From positions 16,626,467 through 16,686,466 of the forward strand of contig CAIIXF020000002.1 in the NCBI GenBank assembly GCA_903813345.2: DNA of 60,000 nt, in the 5' to 3' direction. A program made the translations under genes and the position numbers. Shown piece by piece: positions 10,558 to 21,888 of the stretch. This DNA is from Owenia fusiformis. Its lineage: Eukaryota > Annelida > Polychaeta > Sabellida > Oweniidae. Each line of letters opens with the position of its first letter. Within the stretch, counting starts at the first letter, position 1. Under the pieces are notes generated by a model. The model searched no databases. It saw nothing but the letters and a program-made list of their open reading frames with translations, and had not been told where the DNA came from.

Positions 10558-13169
10558 CTGTGGATAAATTGTAATCAATTTAGCCACTAGTCAATGCAAA
10601 AGGACAAAGATATATCTTGATATGTTATCACATTATCTAATAAATAATATTGGATGGCATATTTGGAAATCGGGTTTACTCAATATCACATAGAGATCTT
10701 AACTCTTTTAATTAATTACTAAATTATAACATTGTGTGAACTTTGAGATTGAGAAGCCAGAGCAACATTACGATGACTATATATATCAGCAATATTGCTA
10801 TATAATATAATTTCAAATGATACGTAAATTCTCCGGGGCAAATTGAATCTGTATTCCGAGATTTGGAGGGGATACACCAAATAACGTTCTAAGATTTTGA
10901 AATCAATAATTATAATTGTATGGATGAATAATGGGGAAACTCTCTTTTCCATTTAAACATATTTTAAGTAAAAGTGTATTTTAGCCTGTATTCGTAGGAA
11001 TAAAACCACAGACTTAAATATTGATAAAACATTATAAAACTAGGTAATAAAAAAGTAAAACTTACCTAGTCACTATCTTAAATGTCTTTGTTTGTAAATC
11101 AAGATTCGTCGTGTTAACGTCCCAAACTTTTACATCAACAACCAGTACATAAACGTCTCAGATTATTTGATTCAAGGGCGTGTTTTTAAAAAAGTATGTT
11201 TAATAAAAAGCTTATTTACACTTGTCATATTCGTTTTCTTGAAGACATCAAGACTAATGTTTGAATAATATAGAATGGACGGAGTTAAACCTCAAATTCT
11301 TCAACATTTGTTTATTCAATGTTGGTTAGTCTACACATCGTAATGGTTTGAAAACATAATGTAGTCAATCGTGATCTGAAACACTCCAAGTATAATAACT
11401 CTCTATATGCGTAAAGAATGGCATCATTCGGGCGCACGTGTCCAAAAGCCATCTAAGATTTTGTCTTCCAGCAATCGAATCTTGTTGAACCTTGGTTTGG
11501 GGGATAACGGGGTGAACGTTGTTACATGTTATTCTGGGTTTGTTAGTGAGCACAAGATAACACAGCAGATGAAGACAAAATACGTTGTTATCGTAATTTA
11601 ATGATGGTTTAATAGGCTATAGTTTCAACCTTTTCTAAGTTTTATGTCGCTATGAAAATTATGAACACTTGTCCTTTGATATCTTCTATGGTCCTGTATA
11701 CACACACAAAATGGTTTAATATTTTTGGTTGTTTTAAAACCCTCCTCATTAATTGTATAGTTTCTAAATAGCTGAATAACGCTGAGATAATAGATGTCAC
11801 CCTTGTTTGTCTTTGATTTTCTTGGGCCACACCTCCATTCAGTTCAATGCTAGAAACTTGCAATTGTCACTTAATTTCATGATTTGTCAAAAAGTGTTGG
11901 TTGAATCTGTCTGAAACTCGAATGGCATACTATTGGATGATACTGTTTATGTACATATTGTGATTAAACATGAAAATGTTGGTTGTCATACGAATAAGCC
12001 AAGGTTTTAATGAATCTTAGCATTGCACCAATGGAGATTTGGCCCAAGTTTTTTTAAAATGTCATGGAAAATGATTTAAATGACACAACTGTGTAAATCA
12101 AACTTACTATTGGAGGAAACTTGTCACTGAATTCAAATATGCTATCAAAAATAAAGAAAATAAGTCATTAGAGGTAAAAATCTCATGAAAAAACGAGATT
12201 TAGCGAGATTTTAAAGCTATTTAGAAACTACTCTATTGAGCTTTGCATTAAAATATCTGCCAGAGTATGATGTCGCCTACATCTCTCTGTCGATTAGACA
12301 TTCTCAAAATTCATTTCGTTCGTTGCGTACCTTCACTACCTCTCTGACGTTGTTAAAATAGTTCTAAAATTCCCGGGGCACGATCTTAGAAAGCTTCAGA
12401 AATTAGTACTTTCTTCATTACGAAATCAACAACGCCAAAACTTTGACATTTCACAAATCATAACGTCTACATATGATTTTACCATCGAAATTGGTAATCA
12501 ATGTTGTATTTGATGTGTTTTTAGGTAAAAATCTCCGCGGAGCAACAAATTGTAAAATGTCAAGATCGATAATCACTGGGTTCAACATTACTACACGATT
12601 TCAAGATGTCGGTGTCAAAATTTTCTAAAAACGCTTCAAATAATATTATGTTAATTTCTGGCGAGTTCACCAATATCATAACTTGTTATCTAACAACAAG
12701 ATAAAGAAATATGTAAGAAATTCAATTTTCTTGATTTAAACATCACATCGACACGTGGTATTCGTTTATTAGACGATTAAGATTACGAATATGGGGATGA
12801 CGTCACTTCAAAACGAACTGCATAGCAACGGTGTTAATAAACAATTTCTGTCCTTGCAAATTCCTAAGTATTCGTTTTGAACAGTTTCTTACGAATTACT
12901 TATAATCTTTTTCTTATGAATGAATTCTAACCACATTAGAAATAAACATTTTATAAAATATAACGAATAAAATCAGCAGCAAACGCAAAGAAATATATTT
13001 TTTGAAGCAGGTCAAAATATTTAAAAGGGTAAATTTCGCGGGAAATTAAAGAACTGCATGAGGTAAGGCACAGGAGGTACGGATGGCACTGGACGAAAGG
13101 CTCGGAGACTGTCGATTAGAATGTTAAACGAATTAGATAGAACATTTCTACATAAGCCAAGATAATATT

Positions 13170-13385
13170 GATGCGAGTAGAAATAATTTTGATTTATAGT
13201 TCAGTTAATGTGATATCACATTTGAAATCCACATGTAAAATAACATCTAGCAATGTGAATTCAAAAATTGTTTATGAACTTTGAAAATTCAATTTTCTTT
13301 GAAAATGTGACTTCTACGAGGAAATTCACCATAGATCAGACGTCACAAAAATTTGGAATTTGGACAGATAATATTGGCCACCCCG
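13170..13385 (+). repeat. Dispersed repeat, copy 1 (partner at 49468-49715)
   Basis: The segment starting gatgcgagtagaaataat and ending near gacagataatatt aligns in the same orientation with 49468-49715. Shared blocks include ttgaaaatgtgacttcta, atttggaatctacatgtaaa-like sequence and an internal ttatgaactttgaaaa. The 85-codon open frame crossing it is explained by the repeat and is not called a gene. The family is unknown. Confidence 0.65.
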
Positions 13386-13959
13386 CCACAGTTACAGCCA
13401 CGTTTACCAGGCTCGTATGCGTACTAAGAGGCGGTGTCCAGGTGGCAGAATCTCATTTTAAGGAAGTTGTAGTAATTGAATTGATAATAGTGTCGCTGAA
13501 TACACAAAGAAAGCTAAGAAATTAATATGTATACGTTAATAATTTAACTCGAACACACTACTTGGTAATGTTTCACTTTTGATCTATTTTAATGCAATAT
13601 TTACACATTTGGATTATTCCTTTTGATTAATGTATATCGTAATCAGATTTCTTCAATGCATACAACTGCAATCGCAAAGGTATTTTATATTCTCATTTGT
13701 CAACTCAGTTTTCCCGGGCCAAAAAGCATTTTATGTGAATAAACATATCATAAAAATAATCTCAAATAAGAAAACATATTTTACTTGTTCAATGTGACAA
13801 TGTGTTTGGTTAACATGAGTCTAATGCTAAGTCATATGCATAATATTATGTATGCCAATAAGGCTCGACAGTAATTGAAGTTTAAACTAATCTGCTATTT
13901 GATTTCACGTTATTGACATCTATGTTAGTTTTTGTATTTTCTGCATTCAATTGTTTCAG
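13386..13959 (+). other. Probable intron upstream of the 13960 exon
   Basis: AT-rich sequence with no open frame that continues into the downstream exon. It ends with a pyrimidine-rich tract and ttgtttcag at 13951-13959, the expected 3' end of an intron. The donor exon was not found. Confidence 0.45.
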
Positions 13960-15042
13960 TTTGGATCGAGTGTATCGTTGCCAAGGACTATTTCAAACAC
14001 CTCAAAGATTCTTAACGAAGTGTTCTTGCAGACTTGTAACGGCACACCCATGTTACCAAACATTCCAGTGAACAATTTACAAATGACGATACCAGTGGAA
14101 CCATACCCAATTGTGCTCCTAGTGACGTTCAATAAGTTTCAATATTATGAAACCATTCCATACATAGAGCTTCTTTATCGGGACTATTTTGAAAACGTAC
14201 TGTACTGTGGCCCATCAAAACCACCGGAGCATATGATACATACTTTCCAGATGAATTATATACTGTTTGAGCAGAATGATCATGAATTGGGTGGAGCATT
14301 TATATACGATTGTACAATGCAAGCGATTAATATGAACTATGATGCGAGGGGAATTCTTTACATGTCCGATGATGTTCTTTTAAAAGTTGAATCCCTAAGA
14401 GAGTTTAATATGAGCGAGATTTGGCTGTCAAACTATAAGTATGGGGAGGATGAGAGGAGGGATTTGTTTATTGCTAGTTATATTGATCAAATTAATGGAC
14501 CAAAGCAGTGCCACACGAATAATCTAACGTTACCCTGCAATTTCACCAACAGACATATCCAGCCGTTTATAGCTTTAAAAAGACAACTCCTTAATGTCCA
14601 CACAGAAATCTTAAATAAAATAACATTAGAAATTCATGATGATAAATTCTTTACCAATTTTCTGCAATCTTTGGAAGAACGTTCGGGTGGTAAGAAACGA
14701 TTTTTCAAAACAATAGTGGATATCTATTATCTCCCGAAGAGCTATTGGGAACAGTTTAATCGACTTGCAGAAGTATTTCTCAAACACAGGGTGTTTATGG
14801 AGCTCGCTGTTCCAAATATTCTACATGGAATAGAGATATTAAATGACCATCCAGTCACGCTTCTGGAAGCTAGAAACATTTCCAGAAGTCAAATGATCCC
14901 AATCTTATTTCGGAAAAAGGCTTGGTATGCTTGGCATCCTTTTAAACTAGGGACGATGGCACATGGGGATAAGGATACAATTCAAGCATATTGCTCGTTG
15001 TTTCATGGACAATGGTATAGGAACCCTCAGTTTATAAAATAA
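13960..15042 (+). CDS. Terminal exon of a conserved glycosyltransferase-like protein
   Basis: The open frame of 361 codons ends at TAA 15040-15042. It has no ATG at its 5' end but follows ttgtttcag directly, so it is read as a last exon in phase 0. Visible features are a hydrophobic strand (YPIVLLVTFNKFQYY), a conserved-looking YIELLYRDYFENVLYCGP, then GAFIYDCTMQAI and RGILYMSDDVLLK, where SDD is placed like the DxD motif of nucleotide-sugar transferases. Later come DIYYLPKSYWEQF and KHRVFMELAVPNI, and N-glycosylation sequons. The pattern reminds me of an uncharacterised metazoan glycosyltransferase-like family, so a Golgi type II enzyme is inferred, with the anchor in a missing upstream exon. 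Coding status is strong and function is tentative. Alternative: the first in-frame ATG at 14050 as a start. Confidence 0.72.
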   Translation, partial: FGSSVSLPRTISNTSKILNEVFLQTCNGTPMLPNIPVNNLQMTIPVEPYPIVLLVTFNKFQYYETIPYIELLYRDYFENVLYCGPSKPPEHMIHTFQMNYILFEQNDHELGGAFIYDCTMQAINMNYDARGILYMSDDVLLKVESLREFNMSEIWLSNYKYGEDERRDLFIASYIDQINGPKQCHTNNLTLPCNFTNRHIQPFIALKRQLLNVHTEILNKITLEIHDDKFFTNFLQSLEERSGGKKRFFKTIVDIYYLPKSYWEQFNRLAEVFLKHRVFMELAVPNILHGIEILNDHPVTLLEARNISRSQMIPILFRKKAWYAWHPFKLGTMAHGDKDTIQAYCSLFHGQWYRNPQFIK

Positions 15043-15199
15043 TCGTATGATTCCGCATTTATTTGAATTCACTTTTAACTAGTTGATATTAATATCAACA
15101 CGAGTTATGCTATCAGTGAAAGGCCATGAAATCGTGGCTATTAGCAGATCAATGATACTTAGTAGAATGAAAGAACATTGGACAAATAGTTTTACATTT

Positions 15200-15226
15200 G
15201 GGTGAGCTACCTTTTTTGGCTCACCC
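15200..15226. other. Short hairpin in the probable 3' UTR
   Basis: gggtgagc at 15200-15207 pairs with gctcaccc at 15219-15226 around an 11-nt loop containing a T-run. It lies downstream of the stop codon and upstream of the poly(A) signal. A structural role is possible but unproven. Confidence 0.5.
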
Positions 15227-15271
15227 TGTGCTATGAGTTTGGCCTTTGATTTTTTCATTTAATTGATTTTA

Positions 15272-15277
15272 AATAAA
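15272..15277 (+). terminator. Polyadenylation signal AATAAA
   Basis: Canonical AATAAA lies 230 bp after the stop codon of the glycosyltransferase-like exon, a normal 3' UTR length. Other AT-rich hexamers occur nearby, so cleavage site choice is uncertain. Confidence 0.5.
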
Positions 15278-16214
15278 CAAGCTGTATTCAAAATAACTCA
15301 TTTTATTCATTCATGATTAAGAAATACATTTATATACATGTAGTGTCCATTTTGATTCAATAATCAATATAGATTTTGCACATATTCATAAATTTTTGCA
15401 TTTGATATTCACAGCGAAACATTAAGGAAGAACAGCACACAAGAAGGCTATAGCATTAAATAGAAATTTTTAACATAGTAATACACATAAATATGGTTCT
15501 ACATTTAAATAAATTTTATGATCGAACATAGTAATACACATAGTAATACATTTTATTCCAAAAATAGCATGAATATGAGTTATTTACTCAACAAAATCTA
15601 CCAACTAGTTTAGAACTATGTATCAAGTCCCACGGATGATTTATGCTGTCTGCTACAGAGGTCAATGTGTAAGATATATTGAACAAATTTGGCATGTCGA
15701 ATATTGATACAATTTTATAGACTCGTAGATAGTCTGCATGTGCAAAGTCATCAATTTGTCAATTGAAGCAGTTCGGATATAGTCCTGAGTAAGGACACTG
15801 GCGGTTACCGTTAGTGATTTGGTTTTCTGTATAAAAAGTCATTTTTCTCCTTTCCTACCCCATTGGAGCGCCATTTGGCGTTTGGGAAGTGAATTGGGAC
15901 TAAATACTTATAAGGTAGGTCCTGATTTATCTGAAAACATGCCAAAGTTCAGTGGGAAATCTCATTTTAAGCTGGCGGCGGAGTGATTTTGACCTTGGTG
16001 ATTTTACCAGAATTCTCTGAGAAATCTGACGATAGAGGGGGTTAGTGTCTTCAAGTTTATTTATCTCAAAAATTCGGTGGACAACCCATGGTAAGATTGT
16101 TATAGCAGTCTAGGCGAGTCTCTCCCGAACACTGTGGTATGTTGCACTAGGCTTGGATACTAATCGTTAATAAGATACAGGGTAAAATGTTATAATGGCC
16201 ACCTATGGGAAACT
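15278..16214. other. Intergenic region before the satellite
   Basis: No convincing exon. Contains a short repeated phrase around agtaatacacat (15477-15550). The rest is unremarkable. Confidence 0.45.
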
Positions 16215-16350
16215 CTACTGTGGTCTTCAACCTTCATGGCAAGATAGTATAGAAATGTAGATGCTGCAGACATGTAGCACAAATGTTCTCTTCAAGGTAA
16301 GAGGAGTTAGCCTGAAAATAATAAAAAAATATCAAAAATGATTTAATTTT
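16215..16350 (+). repeat. Outlying diverged fragment of the satellite unit
   Basis: Phrases such as tagatgctgcagacatgtag, agcacaaatgttctcttc and aaggtaagaggagttagcctgaaa correspond in order to the motif found in every satellite unit (for example 16945-17055). It sits about 0.5 kb left of the array, with unrelated sequence between. It is either an old array remnant or part of the ancestral sequence from which the unit arose. Confidence 0.6.
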
Positions 16351-16830
16351 TGAATGCTCTGAATGCTCTTTTATTAATACTAGCTAAACTTGTTTTTGAT
16401 GTTATAAGTATACAATACAATATTGAACAAAACACTCAATCAGGCTGGTGCCCGCCGATGGATCGGAGCAAATGTGAAATTAATTACTATTATAAATGGA
16501 TTCTTACAATTATCTCCCAAATTAATCTACATTTTGAGTCTCGATCAACTTAAGATCTTCTGAGAAAATAAAGATTTCAATAAGGGTACCATTGACTTAA
16601 AATGGTGATGCATGTTCAATGGTCTCAACGAGTATATTTACGTAGGAGAGTATTACTAGAATCCATTTTCAATAATTAGAATAGGGGTTCTTAAATAGGA
16701 TATTAAAGTTTAAGCTTGATGTAGGCCGGCCTACATTGTATTTGAAATTTTTGGTGAGTACTATTTTATGACAGGTTTAAACTTAAAGTTTGATTTGCTA
16801 GGCTCAGTACTGAAAAACTTCCCACTGCCA
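16351..16830. other. Spacer between the outlying fragment and the array
   Basis: No gene or clear repeat seen, apart from a small palindrome around gtaggccggcctac (16722-16735). Two short open frames have no supporting features. Confidence 0.4.
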
Positions 16831-18994
16831 AATGTGTCATTATTGAATAATTATACTGAACCAGCAAAATCATCAAATGATAAAACATACAGAGTCATTC
16901 CTTTCATTGACTCTAGTAAATGTTTCTCAGCCTTGGCAAGAGGTATGTAGATACAAATGCTGCAGATAGGTAGCACAAATTGTAGATATTCTGTGGATTT
17001 CCCTTTGTGGTTCTTTTTGTTCTCTCCAAGGCAAGAGGACTGCACCTGAAAGTACATTTAAGGAAAAGATCAGCAATGGTTCAATTAAAAAGAAAGAAAA
17101 CCCCGAAACTAAGCCCACAATTTTAACATGAAAACCCAAAAGAAAAGACCCTTCAATCTACAACTGTAGCTAAAATGAACACAAGACTTCAGACCTTCAA
17201 AATTTGGATCTGGAGTAGTACTTGAAGTCAACTTTAAAATTGAATCATTACTGAGTAAGTATTGGTCAACGAAATACAATACAATACAAAACTATACAAT
17301 ACAATACAATACAGTAAAATACAGTACAATACACTACTAAGCACTATATCCATGATCTTGGTCATCTGGTTCGTTGCTTGTCTGGTTCGTTGCTTGTCTG
17401 GTTCGTTGGTTGTTTGGTTCGTTGGATGGAGTGTTGGTTAGTTGGTTGATTAATTAGTTAGTTGGTTGGTTAGTTTTAACCTATTGGGTGGTCTGGTGGT
17501 TGTCTGGTTGGTTAGTTGGTTGGTTAGTAAGTAAAGTTAGTTAATAGATTAAGCCTATTGGGTCATTGGTTGATCGGTTGGATGTCTGGTAAGTTGGTTG
17601 GTTGGTTGGTTGTCTGGTTGTTTGACACCCCCCCAAGAAAAACTGGAATAGTACTGGGAGCAGCCCGCAGGAAAACTGGAATAGTACTCGGAGTCCCCCC
17701 CCCTGCTAATGGGATGCAACTGATTGCAAGAGATAAAAACTGGTCAAAAGCGACATCTATGGTAAGTCCTTGAAACTCAACCTAGTCCCCTAATGGAGAC
17801 AAATGTGATTTCAACAGGACTGTCATTCCACTGGAATAGTACTGGGAGTCCCCCCCCTGCTAATGGGGTGCAACTGATTGCAAGAGATAAAAAACTGGTC
17901 AAAAGCGACATCTACGGTAAGTCCTTCAAACTCATCCTGGTCCCCTAATGGAGACAAATGAGATTTCAACAGGACTGTCATTCCGCAGGAAAACTGGAAT
18001 AGTACTGGGAGCCCCCCCCCTGCTAATGGGATGCAACTGATTGCAAGAGATAAAAACTGGCCAAAAGCGACATCTACGGTAAGTCCTTGAAACTCATCCT
18101 AGTCCCCTCGTGGAAAAAATGTGATTCCAACAGGACCTTCTTTTCACAGGGAATTCACCATCTGTGCTACAAATAGATAAAACATGTTGTAGTAGTTGTT
18201 ATTTTACATAAAACTTTACATAAAAACTTTAAATAAAACTTTCCATTATACTTTACACTACACTACTAAAAATTTACAGAATATTACAAAAAATAAAATT
18301 TATTTTTCCCAATTTGATATAAACCAGTAGACTTCCATATCTTTGATTTTGAAACATGAACTCTATCCCCCCGGAAACCCAACCACCCCCCTCCCACTTT
18401 ACCTTAGAGTCCAAGTTTCTCCACCCAAGATATGGGCTGGCCAACAAAAGTCCACAAGTAAATATCAAACTGGGGGCGCCCCCCATCCCAATGCAAAACC
18501 AGGAAGGAATACTTAACTTAGGTAGCAGGAACGCAGCTGTTGTCTCTGTTGTGTTGTTGGTCATCGGGCTCCTCATCTCCAAGCTGAAAGGGAACCTGAA
18601 AACAGAGGAACTAAACTGATATAATAATTGAATAGAAAAAAGTACTTACTTTGGTGCTTTGGTGACATGAACATGAACACCTCCCGCCCATGATACTGTT
18701 TACGTGGACCGGACCTGATGGCTCAAAGTTGTCGAAAGACTGATCCAGCTGTCGCCCTAACTTGGTGTGTTTGCTGCATCTCTCTCATAGTTGTACCTGA
18801 AAGATACAAGATAAGAAAATGAAAAATACAAGGATGCAATTTGGTCGAGTCACTTCCAATACAAGCGGAGGAGGGAATGCCAAGTACATTAAGTGAAATA
18901 AAGGCAGTCATCATTTAGTGTATTTCTTAGAAAAAATGTTTGCCAAACATACATGTGCCAACAATTAATGGGATTAGAATCCCAACAATTGAAA
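16831..18994 (+). repeat. Satellite unit 1 (edge unit, 3 monomers)
   Basis: The most diverged and shortest unit. It has a single copy of the ~100-bp motif, three monomers (C-runs near 17700, 17848 and 18009) and one copy of the gaacgcag octamer near 18528. It lacks the ~200-bp segment present in units 2-8 after gaggagggaatg. It carries ggtcaacgaaatac near 17265, a variant otherwise seen only in the partial unit at the other end. An 87-codon plus-strand frame at 18356-18619 with a hydrophobic run is intact only here. Confidence 0.9.
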
Positions 18995-21888
18995 AATGTG
19001 TCATTGTGGAATAACCGTACTGAACCAGAGAGCAAAATCATCAAATGATAGAACTGATTATGAGTTACAGTACCTTTAACAAGATGGTATGTAGATATAA
19101 ATGCTGCAGATAGGTAGCACAAATTGCAGATTCTCTGTGGTTTTCCTTTTGTGTCTCTCCAAGGCAAGAGGTATGTAGATACAAATGCTGCAGATAGGTA
19201 GCACAAATTGTAGATTCTCTGTGGTTTTCCCTTTGTGGTTCTTTTTGTTCTCTCCAAGGCAAGAGGACTGCACCTGAAAGTACATTTAAGGAAAAGATCA
19301 GCGATGGTTCAATTAAAAAGAAAGAAACCCCGAAACTAAGCCCACAATTTTAACATGAAAACCCAAAAGAAAAGACCCTTCAATCTACAACTGTAGCTAA
19401 AATGAACAAAAGACTTCAGACCTTCAAAATTTAGATCTGGAGTAGTACTTGAAGTCAACTTTAAAATTGAATCATTACTGAGTAAGTACTGGTCAAAGAA
19501 ATACAATACAATACAAAACAAAACAATACAAAACTATACAATACAATACAATACAATACCAAACAATACAATACTAAGCACTAGATCCATGATCTTGGTC
19601 ATCTGGTTCGTTGCTTGTCTGGTTCGTTGCTTGTCTGGTTCGTTGGTTGTTTGGTTCGTTGGATGGAGTGTTGATTAGTTTGTTGATTAATTAGTTAGTT
19701 GGTTGGTTAGTTTTAACCTATTGGGTGGTCTGGTGGTTGTCTGGTTGGTTAGTTGGTTGGTTAGTAAGTAAGTTAGTTAATAGATTAAGCCTATTGGGTC
19801 ATTGGTTGGTCGGTTGGATGTTCGGTAAGTTGGTTGGTTGGTTGTCTGGTTGTTTGACTTCCCCCCAAGAAAAACTGGAATAGTACAGGGAGCAGCCCCC
19901 TGCTAATGGGATGCAACTGATTGCAAGAGATAAAAACTGGTCAAAAGCGACATCTACAGTAAGTCCTTGAAACTCAACCTAGTCCCCTAATGGAGACAAA
20001 TGTGATTTCAACAGGACTGTCTTTCTGCAGGAAAACTGAAAAACTACTGGGAGTTCCCCCCCTGCTAATGGGATGCAACTGATTGCAAGAGATAAAACTG
20101 GTCAAAATGCGACATCTACTGTAAGTCCTTGAAACTCAACCTAGTCCCCTAATGGAGACAAATGTGATTTCAACAGGGCTGTCTTTCCGCAGGAACACTG
20201 GAAGAGTACTGGGAGTCACCCCCTGCTAATGGGATGCAATTGATTGCAAGAGATAAAAACTGGTCAGAGCGACATGTACGGTAGGTCCTTGAAACTCAAC
20301 CTAGTCCCATAATGGAGACAAATGTGATTTCAACAGGACCGTCCTTCTGCACGAAAACTGGAATAGTACTGGGAGTCCCCCCCCCTGCTAATGGGATGCA
20401 ACTGATTGCAAGAGATGAAAACTGGTCAAAAGCGACATCTACGGTAAGTCCTTGAAACTCAACCTAGTCCCCTAATGGAGACAAATGTGATTTCAACAGG
20501 ACTGTCTTTCCGCAGGAAAACTGGAAGAGTACTTGGATTCCCCCCCCCCCTGCTAATGGGATGCAATTGATTGCAAGAGATAAAAACTGGTCAGAGCGAC
20601 ATGTACGGTAGGTCCTTGACACTCAACCTAGTCCCCTAATGGAGATAAATGTGATTTCAACAGGACTGTCATTCCGCAGGAAAACTGGAATAGTACTGGG
20701 AGTTCCCCCCCCCTTCTAATGGGATGCAACTGATTGCAAGAGATAAAACTGGTCAAAATGCGACATCTACTGTAAGTCCTGGAAACTTGACCTAGTCCCC
20801 TCGTGGAAAAAATGTGATTCCAACAGGACCGTCTTTTCGCAGGGACTTCACCATCTGTGCTACAAATAGACAAACCATGCTGTAGTAGTTGTTATTTTAC
20901 ATAAAACTTTACATAAAAACTTTTAATAAAACTTTACACTATACTTTACTCTACGCTACTAAAAATTTACAGAATATTACAAAAGATAAAATTTATTTCT
21001 CCCAATTTGATATAAACCAGTAGACTTCCATATTTTTGATTTTGAAACATGAACTCTATCCCCCCGGAAACCCAACCACCCCCCTCCCACTTTACCTTAG
21101 AGTCCAAGTTTCTCCACCAAAAATATGGGTCGGCCAACAAAAGTCCACAAGTAAATATCAAACTGGGAGGCGCCCCCCATCCCTATGCAAAACCAGGAAG
21201 GAATACTTAACTTAGGTAGCAGGAACGCAGGAACGCAGCTGTTGTCTCGGTTGTGTCGTTGGTCATTGGGCTCCTCATCTCCAAGCTGAAAGGGAACCTG
21301 AAAACAGAGGAACTAACCTGTTGTAATAATTGAATAGAAAAAAGTACTTACTTTGGTGCTTTGGTGACAGGAACACGAACACCTCTCGCCCATGATACTG
21401 TTTACGTGGACCGGACCTGATGGCTCAAAGTTGTCAAAAGACTGATCCAGCTGTCGCCCTAACTTGGTGTGTTTGCTGCATCTCTCTCATAGTTGTACCT
21501 GAAAGATACAAGATAAGAAAATGAAAAATACAAGGATGCAACTTGGTCGAGTCACTTCCAATACAAGCGGAGGAGGGAATGCAAAGACATTCCTTTCATT
21601 GACTCTAGTAAATCTGTCATAGCCTTATACCCCTCCTGGCTCAAGATTTATATCATCAAGTCAACTAACTGCTTAGGCAGATGTAACTCTGTAGGAAGAA
21701 TGGAATAGTTGAGCATATGTATATTCTTTAAGAACACAGACCACATGTGAAAATAATGAAACATGGCTTCATGGTACATCTGTACATTAAGTGAAATCAA
21801 GGCAGTCCTCTTTTAGTGTATTTCTTAGAAACAATGTTTGCCAAACATACATGTGCCAACAATGGGATTAGAATCCCAACAATTGAAA
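18995..21888 (+). repeat. Satellite unit 2 (6 monomers)
   Basis: Monomer C-runs near 19887, 20055, 20217, 20380, 20543 and 20706. Judged by the sequence before the donor-like GTAAGT/GTAGGT, the monomer order is A', C, B, A, B, C-end. Two gaacgcag octamers. The upstream part still resembles unit 1 (aaagaaagaaacccc). Confidence 0.9.

Larger units (their letters stand above)
8311..13169. other. Long region without a recognisable gene
   Basis: AT-rich DNA with frequent stops in all frames. The few open frames over 60 codons here (for example 10719-10952, 11365-11601, 11642-11863) lack codon bias or any domain signature. Upstream exons of the plus-strand gene ending at 15042 may be hidden here, but I could not identify one. 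The only local structures noted are the 21-bp duplication and G-run at 10480-10557. Confidence 0.5.

Noticed and set aside
13268-13525. 85-codon frame upstream of the 13960 exon
   Set aside because: Most of it is the dispersed repeat; no donor or acceptor links it in frame to the downstream exon.
17359-17620. GGTT/GTTG-rich tract as a possible telomeric repeat
   Set aside because: It is irregular, does not match TTAGGG, and recurs once in every satellite unit.
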